A stretch of DNA of 64,000 nt from Caenorhabditis remanei (GCF_010183535.1 NC_071333.1:15994587-16058586); one strand, 5' to 3'. Counted from the stretch's first letter, positions 31,122 through 42,223 are shown. Notes: generated from the letters alone by a model not told the origin. Program-made: numbers and translations.

Positions 31122-33358
31122 ATGGCTGAGCAAAACGTTGATGCAGAGGGCAGAAGAAGACAGATGGTAAGAAACTTATATATAACCTATTCTCCGTAAG
31201 ACTCGAGCATCACCCTGTATGTAGGGGCGTAGAGCCCACAGGTGTGATAGTGTTTACCCAGTTTGTGTGCATGTACTATGGGTCTTTGGTAACCCATATG
31301 CAAAATTTTGGTGCCCACCTACCGGTCCCTGGGTTACTGTAGGTGCTCAAAGGTGCAAAACTTAAATTTTTTCTTTCAAGTCGTAGAAGCCCAATTTTTT
31401 TAGTGTAGTTCATAAACATTTATAATAATTTTTCCACAAAGTTTCAAAACATTTCATAAAAATTTTGTCGAGTTATTCGCAAAAAACCAATTTTTTGGAG
31501 CATTTTTTCTGTATTTTCAAAAATTTCGGTTCTTAAAACAAAAATCCCCCCCGGCAAACTTCATTTAAAACAAAAGTCTTTTGATGATTTCACAAACAAA
31601 ACATATTTGAATAAATTTTAAGTCTTCGCAGAAGTCGAAAAGAGTCCATGTAAAGTACTGAAATTTTCAAAACTAAATATTAGTTAATTTTCTTTATGAA
31701 AATAAATAGGGCACAATTTTCTGAACATTTTTTGTATTGCACTTCTTTTAATAACTTTATTACATCCTGCTCAAATTTTGAGTTTTTGTCAAAAAAAAAT
31801 TTTTTTTTCAAATTTTTTAAATGTTAAGCTTTAATGATGATGATAGTTTTATTGAGCCAAAACCTAGGAAATTGCTTTAAATATGTGTTTTTGTTCTTTC
31901 TGAGACTAATGTGTGAGCTGGGAGTAGTTTTTCCTTTTTTGTTAAGAAGAGGGACCTCCTTTTTTGTATCAAGGTAATGACCCAGAATGAAACGCAAGAT
32001 CGTTGACGATACTTTATCATAAGATAAACCTTAAAGAGATTAAAACTTAATAATATGTTTTAGGAGTAACAACTCCGCTTCCAGAAAGTTGCATACACTT
32101 TTCACTTTTGGAGCGATTTTTTGGTGGAGTCACTTTGAGACATTGTAACTTTGTTTATTTTATAGGATTTCATTAAATTTTGACTGTGGTGAAATGGTGA
32201 TAAAGTTGGCTACAAAAAAGCTAATTGGACCAATCTATCAAAACTGAAACCGGGAGAGATACGGCTCATAACATGAAAATTGACAGTACTCGTGAAATCA
32301 GAAAATGGCATCTTTCGAAAAAAGGTCTCTCGTTGAATGAAATGCACTTATATCTTTCAAAACGTCCCATTATGCATTTTAAGGACTTATGGGTCTATTC
32401 ACAAGATAGCAGTAAAGCAAAAAACTGCTTTTCAAAAAATGTTGAAAATTATCATTTTTTTGACAAAAACTCAAAATTTTAGCAGGATGTAATAGAGTTA
32501 TTGAAGAAAGTGCAATACAAAAAATGTTTAGCAAATTGTGCTCTATTCATTTTCATAAAGAAAATTAACTAATATTTAGTTTTGAAAATTTCAGTACTTT
32601 ACATGGGCTCTTTTCGACTTCTGCGAAGACTTAAAATTTATTCAAATATGTTTTATTTTTAAACTCATCAAATGACTTTTGTTTTAAAGAGAGTTTGCCG
32701 AGGGGGATTTTTGTTTTAAGAACCGAAATTTTTAAAAATATAGAAAAAATGCTCCAAAAAATTGGTTTTTTGCGAATAACTCGACAAAATTTTTTTGAAA
32801 TGTTTTGAAACTTTGTGGAAAAATTATTATAAACGTCTACAAACTACACTAAAAAAATTGGCCTTCTACGACTTAAAAGAAAAAATTTAAGTTTTGCACC
32901 TTTGAGCACCTACAGTAACCCAGGGACCGGTAGGTGGGCACCAAAATTTTGCATATGGGTTACCAAAGACCCATAGTACATCATAATATGAAAATCTGTA
33001 CCTATGGCACGCGTTGCTCGAGTCTTACAGAGAACACGTTATATGTCTTTCCACGGCACCCATTCTTTTTCAAGGGTTTTTTTCATAATCATGGTCGACG
33101 CCATGAGAAATGACCGCATTCGTCTCGTGAGTTTAACACAGATTATGAAAATTTATGAAGCAAGCGGATGATTTTCAGACTGAACTTCTTGGTGGACACG
33201 AGGAATTCCAGCAGCTGCTGGACTATGTGGTGGACATCGCCGTGGAAATTAACAGAATTGGACAGCTCCCGGCATCCAATGTGGGAAGAGAGATGGTGAA
33301 CAACTACTTACACTACCTACGCGAGGTGGTAGACAATATCATTGATCTTTTGGGTTAG
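31122..33358 (+). pseudogene. MAEQN-family gene with foldback element in intron 1 and a frameshifted exon 2
   Basis: Exon 1 is 31122-31166 (MAEQNVDAEGRRRQM), exon 2 is 33075-33126, exon 3 is 33179-33358 (TELLGGHEEFQQLLDYVVDI, 59 codons plus TAG). Intron 1 is 1908 nt because a 1.87 kb foldback element sits in it; in paralogues it is about 50 nt. Exon 2 is 52 nt, not 51: the extra base after the acceptor shifts the frame to an early stop. Exon 3 is fully open and conserved. Skipping exon 2 would restore a frame (74 aa). The AP-1-like site is missing upstream. Confidence 0.75.
31180..33044. mobile_element. Foldback element, copy 2, inside an intron
   Basis: The ends ATATAACCTATTCTCCGTAA and CTTACAGAGAACACGTTATAT are the termini of the 1901-3428 element with a few changes. 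The arms (about 31180-31800 and 32440-33044) are highly similar inverted copies sharing TGGGTTACTGTAGGTGCTCA and its inverse. The spacer of about 600 bp has no transposase frame. It lies in the first intron of the MAEQN gene at 31122. Confidence 0.85.
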
Positions 33359-34484
33359 ATTGTATCAATGATTTCTGTCTTTTCACATACTAATAAACTG
33401 TTATGATTCAAAATATATAATCTCTGTTTGAAAGTGCAGATGATTCATAAACAGAGAATCCACGAATATTCTGCGTATCCACCACTTTTAGTGTTCCTTT
33501 CCCTCGCATCGTTTTTTGGTTTTGTTTCCCAAATTCTGGCGAGTCGACCGTTTCTCTTCTCCATTGCAATATCACACGGAAGAGGCAATAGGCAAATTTC
33601 TCTCTAACTCACTGGAGGCGCCGGTCGTCTTTTCGAATGAAATCTGTGAATAGCTGCATGCACCACTCTGAGACAACGACAATAAGAAAAGAAAGCAAAC
33701 AAGTGTTAACGGTGTGCCGGGAACAATCTGCTTGTGGCCCCAAACGTGGTTCTATCTAGATATGAAAGAGAGAGAGAGACCTTGAAGTCGAAACTTTTAC
33801 GCAGGAAACGTTAGTTCATTGTAAAAGTAAACATGATCTTATGTTAGTAGATTTTTGTCCACGTAATGCGTTTCTCAGGACATTACTCGTGAAGCTCCAA
33901 GAAGAGAAACTTACAATTGAAGTGGGTGGTAACTTCAATAGACAATTTCCAAATGTCGTACCGACGTGTGGAGTCTGAAAATTTTTGCGGATGTGAATGG
34001 CCTCCACAATCAAACCTAATCACTAGACGTTTTACTCAACTATTAATTACATTCTTTCGCATTTTTACGAAAGGAAAACTCAAGCAGCAGTGAGCTATTT
34101 TATACGTTTATTTTGTCCCTTGCGCTCTGAATCGCCCCCCCCCCCTTTCTTCCCTTCCCCAAACAGTGGATAATTACAAACATTTATTACGAAAAAAAAG
34201 AATCGTTAACAGAAAAGTCGAAAAAAGGAAAAAACAGAAAAGTGAGTCGAAAAAGGTGAAACGATCGTGATGAAAACAAGTGAATGCGTGTCAGTCACTA
34301 TTTCATCCAGAGATCAATTACTTTTTTAGAAACAAAAGAAGAATCAGAGAAAAAAACAAAAGAGGAAGTAGAAACAGATGAAAAAACAGAAGAAGAAACT
34401 GAAGAAGAAACAGAAGAAGAATCAGACTTTGAAGCAAAATATACCGTATTTTTTGTGATTAGCCGGTTGTATAGTTTTCCGTTC
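33359..34484. other. Duplicated 3' module, then Glu-codon-rich low-complexity DNA
   Basis: 33380-33830 is the MAEQN 3' module. 34330-34430 is a GAA/ACA-rich stretch that would read as Glu/Thr repeats on plus or Ser/Val repeats on minus. No start or splice evidence, so it is treated as 3' flank of the gene ending at 34485. Confidence 0.5.
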
Positions 34485-35811
34485 TTAAACGCCTCCATTG
34501 GATCCCTTCGCCATCTCGCTCCAGAATTTAAGGAGCGCGTCTTTCATGACACGCTCAAAGAGACCAGCACTGTTTGGGTGGAATGTGTTCACCACATTGG
34601 CGACTTGCACCACCTCCTGAACAGCCACATCGGCTCTTGATGGTCCGTTCTGAAACCATCTTCCATAGAAATAATCTTTGTTCGGAAATGTTAAGCAACA
34701 TACCTGAACCGGACCAGCTGCGAGGACTCCAAAACTTCTGACGGTGGCTGCATTGGCTGGAGGTGGTAATCCATTTCGCTGTAAAGTAAATAAGTAAGAG
34801 TAATGCAACACAATTTGGAAATAGTACCATGATTGGAAGATGAGGGGTTTGTTGAATGGCTGCACCCTGAGGCAGTTGTGGTGCAGCACGCTTGGATGCG
34901 CGAGCTCTCGCCTGGACTCCTCCGAGAGCCGCTGTTGGGATGGACGGAGTCAAGAATCCATTTCCCTGGAAAGTTAATTCATGAGAGTAATAGAACTAAA
35001 TCTGAAAGTGATACCATTCCTGATGCCGAAATGGGGATTCGTGGAGTTCCAGCACCTTGAGCCAGTTGTGGTGCAGAACGCTTGGGAGCGCGCGCTCTCG
35101 CCTGGGTTCCTCCGAAAGCAGCTGGCATGGTCGGAGTAGAAAGTCCATTTCCCTGAAAAGTGAATACGTCAGAATGAAACATCCAAATATGGAAATGAAA
35201 CGATGCTTGGTGGGAAATGATCATTTGTGGGAAACCAACGAAAGTTCAGAATCGCTGTGAAGGGACCCAAAAAAAGGTTGAGGACAGTGTCTTACCAGGG
35301 GTTGAGGAGTCTGGTTCCGTTGGGCTCGCCTTTGTGCTGAGAGAAGCCGTCGAGCAGCTCTATTCCTGAGCTCCTCCTCCTCCTCCTCTTTTTTCTTTTC
35401 TTCTCTTTTCTTTTTTTCGAACCCTTTAAAGTCCTTGAATCGAAAGGCAAATGCCTTGTTGTATGGCCATGAGTGAAGCCACCACTGCATCACTTGATTC
35501 GATACATCGCTGGTAGCGATGGCCGAGTTGAGCAGCTTTCGATACTCGGTCTCGATTTTGGAAAGGACATTTTTCAGTATCGCTGCTGAAGATGAATACG
35601 TATTTTCTAAATTATCACTATATAACTTACGCGAGAATCTCTTCCCAATGCGAGCATAGACACCATCGCTCACTTTTGAGTACAACGAGGGGTCCGTCGA
35701 TTTGGTCTTCCACAGTTTACCAATTTCTTCGAGAATCACCTTACGAGTCTCCACGTCGTCATCCTCCAAATTGGAGAAGTTCGACGGAGCAACTCGTTGT
35801 TGGGGGTTCAT
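34485..35811 (-). CDS. Helical-domain protein with duplicated Arg/Ala-rich exons (328 aa)
   Basis: Six exons: 35811-35631, 35585-35296, 35152-35015, 34965-34828, 34778-34704, 34649-34485. A trans-splice-like TTTTTTCAAG is 32 bp before MNPQQRVAPSNFSNLEDD. Residues 1-130 are helical and resemble the start of the 24617 protein (EIGKLWKTK; ARIGKRFS; SKIETEYRKLLNSAI). A highly charged Lys/Glu segment (KKKREEKKKEEEEEELRNRA) follows. Exons 3 and 4 are 46-codon tandem copies (GNGLSTPTMPAAFGG; QARARAPKRSAPQLAQG) and exon 5 is a shorter relative. The last exon is a helix (FERVMKDALLKFWSEMA). Exon 2 has a NAGNAG acceptor. No known family is recognised. Confidence 0.78.
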
Positions 35812-37248
35812 CGAGAATGGGTGGCGGTGAGTAGCGAACACCTTGAAAAAAAGGAAATTGGAAAAACAAAAGAACATTTGATAGGAGAAGAACAGAAGGG
35901 TGAAAAACTGGAAGAAACGGTGAGAAAGGAGAAGTGACCTTTTTATGCGGCTGTGAAATTAGAGAGAGGGACGCATCGAATATGATGTCGACAAGTTGTG
36001 CATGATTGGGAGGGAGAGAGAGAGAGAGAAAGAAAGCCAGCGGACGGGATCGTAAACGAAATTGTGAGCGAGATTAAAGTGTGGAGCTAGCAAGATAAGT
36101 AAAATAACGAAAATTGAACAACCGTGTCTTGCTCGACGCGGAACGTTTACCCTGACTGGTAGAAAAAGGAAAAGCAATTTTTGAAGAACTATCAATCGTT
36201 GGCGCACAAAAGACTGGTATCGTGCTAATTTTTGATGTAATGAAAATAAAGTTTTCCTAAACGCCTTGAAACGCCACTCAAAAATCAATGCTGTACGGAA
36301 CAAATTCGAATCAAAGATAGTTTTTATGTCTTGTTATCCTGAGGAAACTTTCGGAACGTTCCAAAAACACAGAAAATTTAAAAATATTGAAATTGAAATT
36401 AGAATTCTGAAGATTCTGAAAGATTCAAGAAAATTCGACAAGAAAATAAGCGTGAGAAAGAATTCCTCTCCATTTTTTATGCGTTATGATAGAAGGAATA
36501 GACAAAAGTCGACTGGTGCGCTCTCTTTCTGCTGGTACCGCACTCCTCTCGATCGGTGTCCATTTCTTACTCAATTTTACGTATTGTGAATGTAATGTCG
36601 ACTGCAATGTCAAATCGCGTGATAGCAAATGTACAAGTCCTCATGTCTAGACGAACAATTCGAAAAGTGCCCACGAGAAGAGAGAAAAACTTGTGACTCT
36701 GTTAGCTACCAGAACAAGTTCACGGTTTTCATTCACAACAGAAACGAGGAAACATGTTTTAGAAAAAAAGATGGAAATGAAAATTAAGTTTTATTGAGTT
36801 ATTTGATGTTTTGTCACTTCTGAATGCACATTTCTTCGAAAGACATGTCATGGTTGGCTATATGCCAAACTGTGGGTATTCGATCCTCTACGACTTCGCT
36901 CAAAACAGACTAAAATCAAACGCGCCTCTCTATATTCTGAGCTTTTGTTTTTTACACATCTGTGAAACGCCTAGAAAATTAGAATCGCAAAAGTCTATGC
37001 AGTGAGTCACCGGAAGAAACAGATCGATGCAGCGAACAAGGCCGCAGGCGCTTGCGTACCAGCAACTCAAACTCCGCCCCATTTTCTGTTCAGTGCGCCA
37101 CAGGTTCGACAGATGGTTTTCTACCAACCAATGACAATTTCCTACAGGCATTTTGTGTTTTATTTTCTTTTTTGCTTTCTTAAAAGTCATCTGTTCGGAT
37201 GAAATATCTTGAATTTACAGATTAAGTTTTGTTCTCCTCTCGCAAAAA
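35812..37248. other. Intergenic; repeat unit (36471-36960) and MAEQN upstream module
   Basis: 36471-36960 recurs in the same orientation at 37833-38300 (phrases GTTATGATAGAAGGAATAGA, TCGATCGGTGT). 36970-37248 is the upstream module with TGAGTCAC at 37003-37010, one base off the TGAGTCAT of other copies. Confidence 0.6.
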
Positions 37249-37629
37249 ATGGCAGAGCAAAACCACCTCAATACCAACCTCAGGGACTTCGAGCGGGTAA
37301 GAAACTTGAATATTTTTTTTTTCATCAACCATTATTTTTCAAGGCTGCTCTTCAACAAATTGTCATAATCATCCGGCAGTACCGCAATCTTCTCGTATGT
37401 TTATTTTCCCTTTAAAAAAGTGTTTCAAAGCAAAAGCGTGGTTATACAGGGGAATAATATTCACGGGCACGAGATGTACCATGCGCTCCTGAACTTCATG
37501 GAAGACATCGTTGAGAGAATCAATAGAGTTGGAGAGCATCCAGAATCCGAAGCAGGCAGAGATCTAATAGACATCTACTTCGACGAAATATTCGAAACGA
37601 TGCAAGTTTTCGATGGTCTTTTTGATTAA
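37249..37629 (+). CDS. MAEQN-family three-exon small helical protein (92 aa), intact
   Basis: Exons: 37249-37296 (MAEQNHLNTNLRDFER), 37344-37394 (AALQQIVIIIRQYRNLL), 37450-37629 (59 codons plus TAA), phase-0 introns of 47 and 55 nt. Exon 3 runs GNNIHGHEMYHALLNFMEDI, then VGEHPESEAGRDLIDIYFDE, and ends DGLFD. It is acidic and all-helical in appearance. It differs from the 26732 paralogue at many residues while keeping length and exon boundaries exactly, as expected for a functional gene. Confidence 0.82.
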
Positions 37630-37832
37630 ATTCTGACTTTGCTTTTCGGAAAATGTTTCCATAAATGCCTGTAAGCACTAATAAACAGATATCATACAAG
37701 AAAATGTGTCATTTGTGTGTTGATGCCAGTGGTTCATGAATTGAGAATCGAGAGCTAGGCTGCACATTCGCTTTTCCAAATCGGAATTCTGAAAGTTCGA
37801 GAAAAAAACAAGTGGGAGATACGAACCATTCC

Positions 37833-38300
37833 TCATTGTTTCTGTGTTATGATAGAAGGAATAGACAAAATCGATTGGAGCGCCCTCAATCTGCTGGCAC
37901 CCACCACTTTCCTCTCGATCGGTGTGCGTTTCTCACTCAATTTTACGCATTGCGAATGCAATGTCGACTGCAACGTCAAATCTTGTGATACCAAATGTAC
38001 AAGTCTTTATGTCTACACGAACAATTCGAAAAGTGCCTAGAAAAGAGTGAAACTTGTGACTTTGTTAGCTACCGGAACAAGCAGAAACGAAAAAACATAT
38101 TCTAGAACAGAAATGGAACAGAAGGTGGAAGTGAAAATTATGTTCTATTGAGTTATTTGATGTTTAGTCACTTACGAATGCACATTCTTTCAAATGTCCA
38201 TGGTTGGCACGATTCCGAGCATTCGATTTGTTACAATTTGGTTCAAAACTAATCCAAAATTCCTAATCAAACGCGCCTCTCTGTATCCTGTGAATCGCGC
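37833..38300 (+). repeat. Direct repeat, partner of 36471-36960
   Basis: Second copy of a unit flanking the MAEQN gene at 37249; a third partial copy is near 38430-38520. An open frame inside (MIEGIDKIDWSALNLL) is Cys-rich but not kept open in the partner copy. Confidence 0.6.
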
Positions 38301-38752
38301 GGAAAACTTGAATCAGGTCCGCTTGTACCACTAAAATTCGAGTTGTGAAAAGTTGTGAAGACAAGATGAAACTCGAAAGATTTAATTGAAAAATACGATG
38401 AAAAATGAACTTCTTCAACTTTTTTCCTGTTGTATGATGAAAGGATTGCAGAAAAAGTGGGAGCAATCGAAGAAGCATTGGATTCACACCCATAACAGAA
38501 CGTACATCCAATTTTACATACCAAGTAAGTGCATACAGTGGCGCTCTCCCCCTTATTTCTTCCCATACCGTTAGGTGTGTTTCGAATTTGCCTATTGCGA
38601 TGACGTCTAACTTGGGTGGCCAGTGGCTATACCACTATTCTCTATGTCATGGTGTGTCTAAATTTAGACTTGCACTTTTTTGCCTCTAATGTGAACAAAC
38701 TGTTTATGTCACACAAGAAAAACAGAACTTCCATATGAAACATGTATTTGAA

Positions 38753-39302
38753 TTATTCCGGTTCCAGATGGTTTGATTTAGGTCCATATTTAGGTTTCGA
38801 AGATGGCTCGGTTGCTTCTGCTGGCACAATCGTTTGTGAGACTTGTGCGTGCTGAAAAATGAAAATGATAGATTTCTACGTAAAGAAGTTATGCAATTTT
38901 TCTCTAGACAGAAAATGATGTTATATAATATTTTTTCATAAGACTCACTCTATTCAAGTCCTCACTCCTTATTTGAAATAGTGTTGTACGCATTGACAGC
39001 ATTATTTCTTCGAGATCTTTGCTCCATTTTTGGAGCAGTTTTTCATCTCCGCGAGCGAAGATCTCAGAGAGTCTCTTCATTACACTCTCTGCGACGGTAC
39101 AGAGAGATTCATCAGATTTATGCAGCTCCACCCTCACCCTTGTGTCGAGAGACATTCCATTGTTGATTGCGGTTGCGCCTTTCTTGGTTTCAGCGTCCAT
39201 TGTGGTATCCAATGAGTGATCGATCTTCTGGAGCTTCGATGCAACATTCTCCATATTTTTTCCGTGGCATCTCTTTTGTGCTCTCATCCTGAATCGAAAC
39301 AT
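38753..39302 (-). CDS. Two-exon helical protein with charged tail (150 aa)
   Basis: Exon 1 is 39302-38949 (118 codons), exon 2 is 38851-38753 (32 codons plus TAA), phase 0. Exon 1 starts MFRFRMRAQKRCHGKN and is rich in charged helix (DESLCTVAESVMKRLSEIFA; KLLQKWSKDLEEIMLSMRTT). Exon 2 starts HAQVSQTIVPAEATEPSS and is Pro/Lys/Glu-rich. An internal ATTCAG just before the second Met (MRAQKR) could be a trans-splice acceptor, moving the start five codons in. Same gene plan as the coiled-coil/acidic-tail genes, but no clear sequence match. Confidence 0.68.
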
Positions 39303-39963
39303 TTTGTATAAAAATAGAAAACTCAGTTAAAACTATACAACGGAGAGAAAAAGTATGTATTGGATTGGTTATCGTAAAGAAGAAAAATAATTGGAAAATG
39401 GCAGTCAAGTTGAGTAGTGAGGCTGTTACTTTGACAGCTGATAACCGATAAAGAATGATAAAGAACAGTTTCCAGTCGCAGTTGTGTGATCAAATTTATA
39501 GTCGACAATTTTTTTTTCATTGAACTCTATTTTTGAATGTGACTGAGCGGTAATAACTTTTGAATTCATATTGAGCAAGTATGTGCCCCAAATTCTATTA
39601 TCGTTTATAAAAAAAGTGTAGAAAATCAGAAACTCAACAAAACAATTAGTCTGTCGGGTGTTTTTAAGTACACCCCCTCTCCCGGTGCCGTGAATCAAAA
39701 CATATTTCAGATTTTCAAATGCCGATTCTTTCTTTGTCCTTTTCACATTTCAAAGAGTGCCGCATCGAATTGCCACTCATACATCCGATATTCAAAAACA
39801 ACTGTGTACTCGAGGGTGCGCGGTACAACTACCAGATGTTACTTCCCAACTCAACTACCCCGCCCAACTTTGGTATATGATTTCGCAGCTGGTGAAATAG
39901 TCTCATTGGCACATTTTCATTTCCACTTTCCATTTTCATTCGATTCGATTTGAAATAAAGAAG

Positions 39964-41131
39964 ATGTCGACTATCAACGCCACTGTATGTAGTTCGATTA
40001 GTGGAGGAAATGGAACTACTCTCGATGCAATTCAAATGGTGGGTTTCTAGCTGTCTCTCTACCACTCTTATTTTCTTTTAATACAGATGAACGCCTGCAA
40101 CAAACTGAACGAAGTGAAGCAGAAGATCAGTGAGGAGGTGAGTACATTCGGAAAAAGGGGCGAGGTAGTAAAAACAAACGGGATATATTTTGGATTTGTC
40201 TTATGCTTTATTACGCGTGTTTGACCTTCATAGTTGCTTAAGTGACACAACTTGACTAGATTTCCTAGCACCCAACCTTGAATGGTGTTGAACTAGAACA
40301 GACACATGTTTTGTATTTTTCCTTTTTTTCAAGGAAACTTCAAAAAGAGATAGCGGAAGGACTTTTGTTGTAATTCAGAAAGACAAATACTTCTCACATG
40401 GGATTAACTTGAAATCAGAATCGGCTGTTTGAAGTTTTCGTGGAAATTGAATTACTGCAAGAGATATTTACAATGTTTTCATTTCCCTTTACTGACAACT
40501 GACTGTGGTTACTGTTGATTGTGACTTACACTTTTTGTATGAATACTGTGTAAAACGTTCAATTTCAGAAAATCAACAGCTCCCCTGACTGGACCTATTT
40601 TGAAGAAATCATCACGAATTTCAAGTTTCTTTCGTTTTTTGTCTTTACCTCTTCAAGAAATATTTATGCAAAAAAGTTGTCAAGAACAGAAATATAGCTT
40701 CAAAGTTAATCTTCAATCCAAAAAATATTTTGTCTTATGAGACAATTATAAATGCTAGGTGCGCTCTTCAATTACCCCCAATCCACTAAAAACTATGATT
40801 TGCAATATAAAAACGAGGAATTTGCGGGATAGCCTGTTGGCCACGTTTTATGACGAGCCATAACATGGACACCGTTAGTACTGATTTCAATTGTTGTAAT
40901 GCATATAGTTTAGGCAAAAATAGATTAGTCCACATTTTCATTTTACACTTCCAGAGAAAGGTCGGCATCTCTTCGAAAGTCTTCCCGATGCTCGAACAAC
41001 AAAAATACTACCTTGCCCAAATAATCCGTATTGGAGCGGAACCCTATTCCACGGAGAACAGTTTTGTCGTCGCTAACAATTATGCATTTGTCCACCACCT
41101 GCAATCGAAAATCGACTGCATTCCAAAATGA
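39964..41131 (+). CDS. Three-exon small protein, distant MAEQN-family member (100 aa)
   Basis: Exons: 39964-40038 (MSTINATVCSSISGGNGTTL), 40087-40137 (MNACNKLNEVKQKISEE, 17 codons), 40955-41131 (58 codons plus TGA), all phase 0. Exon 3 has YYLAQIIRIGAEPYSTENSF, aligned with the I-x-R-(I/V)-G-x-x-P-x-S pattern of the MAEQN exon 3, followed by VVANNYAFVHHLQSKI. Intron 2 is long (817 nt) and has an open segment at 40569-40620 that lacks a donor. AATAAATAAA follows the stop. Function unknown. Confidence 0.72.
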
Positions 41132-41745
41132 ATCTCTCCATTTTCGTTTTACTTTTTGCCTTTTTTTCTAACATCTCTTTCAACCTCAAACTGTATTCCT
41201 CTTTTCGCATCAATAAATAAATTTTCAAATATTCTTCGTGATATGCGTTGCATCAAAAACAATGGCCTCCCTCTTGTCTCTTCCATTTGAACACGTGCAG
41301 GCGCAATGAAAGCAGCTGGAGTTGAATTCTGCTCAAAAACAAGAGGAAAGATGTAGGATTCAAAGAAATTTTGTAGGAAGGGAAGTATTCAATTGGGACG
41401 AGTTTCAATTCGTATAGTAGTAGCACCTTCGTGTCCTGATCAAAGCACGTTTCCAGATGCATCTAGGAAATTCACATCTTCTATTTCTGGAATCAAAAGT
41501 TTGATTTATTGCGGTACTTCTAAAAGGGCACATCCAAAAGTACATATTCAGGGACAGAGTTCACTCTGTTTGTTCAGAAGTCGTATTCTGAAAGTCTTAA
41601 ACCTACAATTATAACAAAAATTGGAGTTTTTCTGATCGTGTGAACGGAGAACTTTAAGAAGAAAATGTTACAGGAGCTTAGTACGAATGAGATCAAGAAG
41701 AGAATTCCGCGAGTCTGATTTCTAGCTCCGCCCCAAAAATTATCA

Positions 41746-41756
41746 TATAAAAGCGG
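41746..41756 (+). promoter_or_regulatory. TATA-like box of the insulin-like gene
   Basis: CATATAAAAG lies about 65 bp before the ATG at 41814 in a region with no splice acceptor before the ATG, so this gene probably starts from its own TATA promoter. Confidence 0.5.
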
Positions 41757-41813
41757 TCCCTAATCAGTAGAGGCATCAGTTGCCTCGCACTGCTTCATCC
41801 TCGAAATCTCCCA

Positions 41814-42223
41814 ATGAAGGTCCTTCTTCTCGCCTTGATCCTTCTCCTTCCATTGGTCTTCACCGAGAATGATTTCTCAGCTGCCTTCGATGGAATCATG
41901 GATGGAGCCATGGACGGATACTACCGTCACCAGTACCCAGTGCTCTCTCGTCAACGGCGATATCTCGAGACTGCCAAGCAACGACGATGCGGAAGCAAGC
42001 TCATGGAGGCCGTCACTGCTGCATGCCAGCGTGGCTGCGAACCAGGTTAGTTAGTTTAAAGACAACTTCGTGTGGTGGAAAAATTATAGCCTAATAACAC
42101 GCAAACGTACAATTTTCTCAATACTGTCTTTCAGGTTCCGGTGTCAGCCTCTCCACTCTTTGTTGCTCCGAAACTTGTAATTACCAAGACATACGATCGG
42201 TTTGCTGCATTGAGAAATTTTGA
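41814..42223 (+). CDS. Insulin-like peptide precursor (106 aa)
   Basis: Exons: 41814-42045 and 42135-42223 (phase 1), 107 codons with stop. Signal peptide MKVLLLALILLLPLVFT. An acidic propeptide with a GIMDGAMDGYY segment follows. Two dibasic processing sites RQRR and KQRR come before the B chain (CGSKLMEAVTAACQRGC). The A chain (LCCSETCNYQDIRSVCC) follows after a very short linker. The A-chain pattern CC-x3-C-x8-CC and the B-chain extra cysteine fit worm insulins with an extra disulfide, and IRSVCC resembles IRSACC of INS-6. Insulin-like ligands act on the DAF-2 receptor; agonist or antagonist cannot be told from sequence. Confidence 0.92.

Noticed and set aside
34333..34430. Glu/Thr-rich repeat frame on plus strand
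   Set aside because: Simple-sequence GAA/ACA DNA downstream of a minus-strand gene; no start context.
37849..38040. Cys-rich plus frame (HCECNVDCNVKSCDTKC)
   Set aside because: Tempting as a secreted peptide, but it has no signal peptide, and the duplicate at 36487-36650 has a stop and substitutions in the same frame.
40569..40620. Possible extra exon in intron 2 of the 39964 gene (KINSSPDWTYFEEIITNFK)
   Set aside because: It has a good acceptor but no GT donor at the end. Including it would break the three-exon plan shared by all family members.
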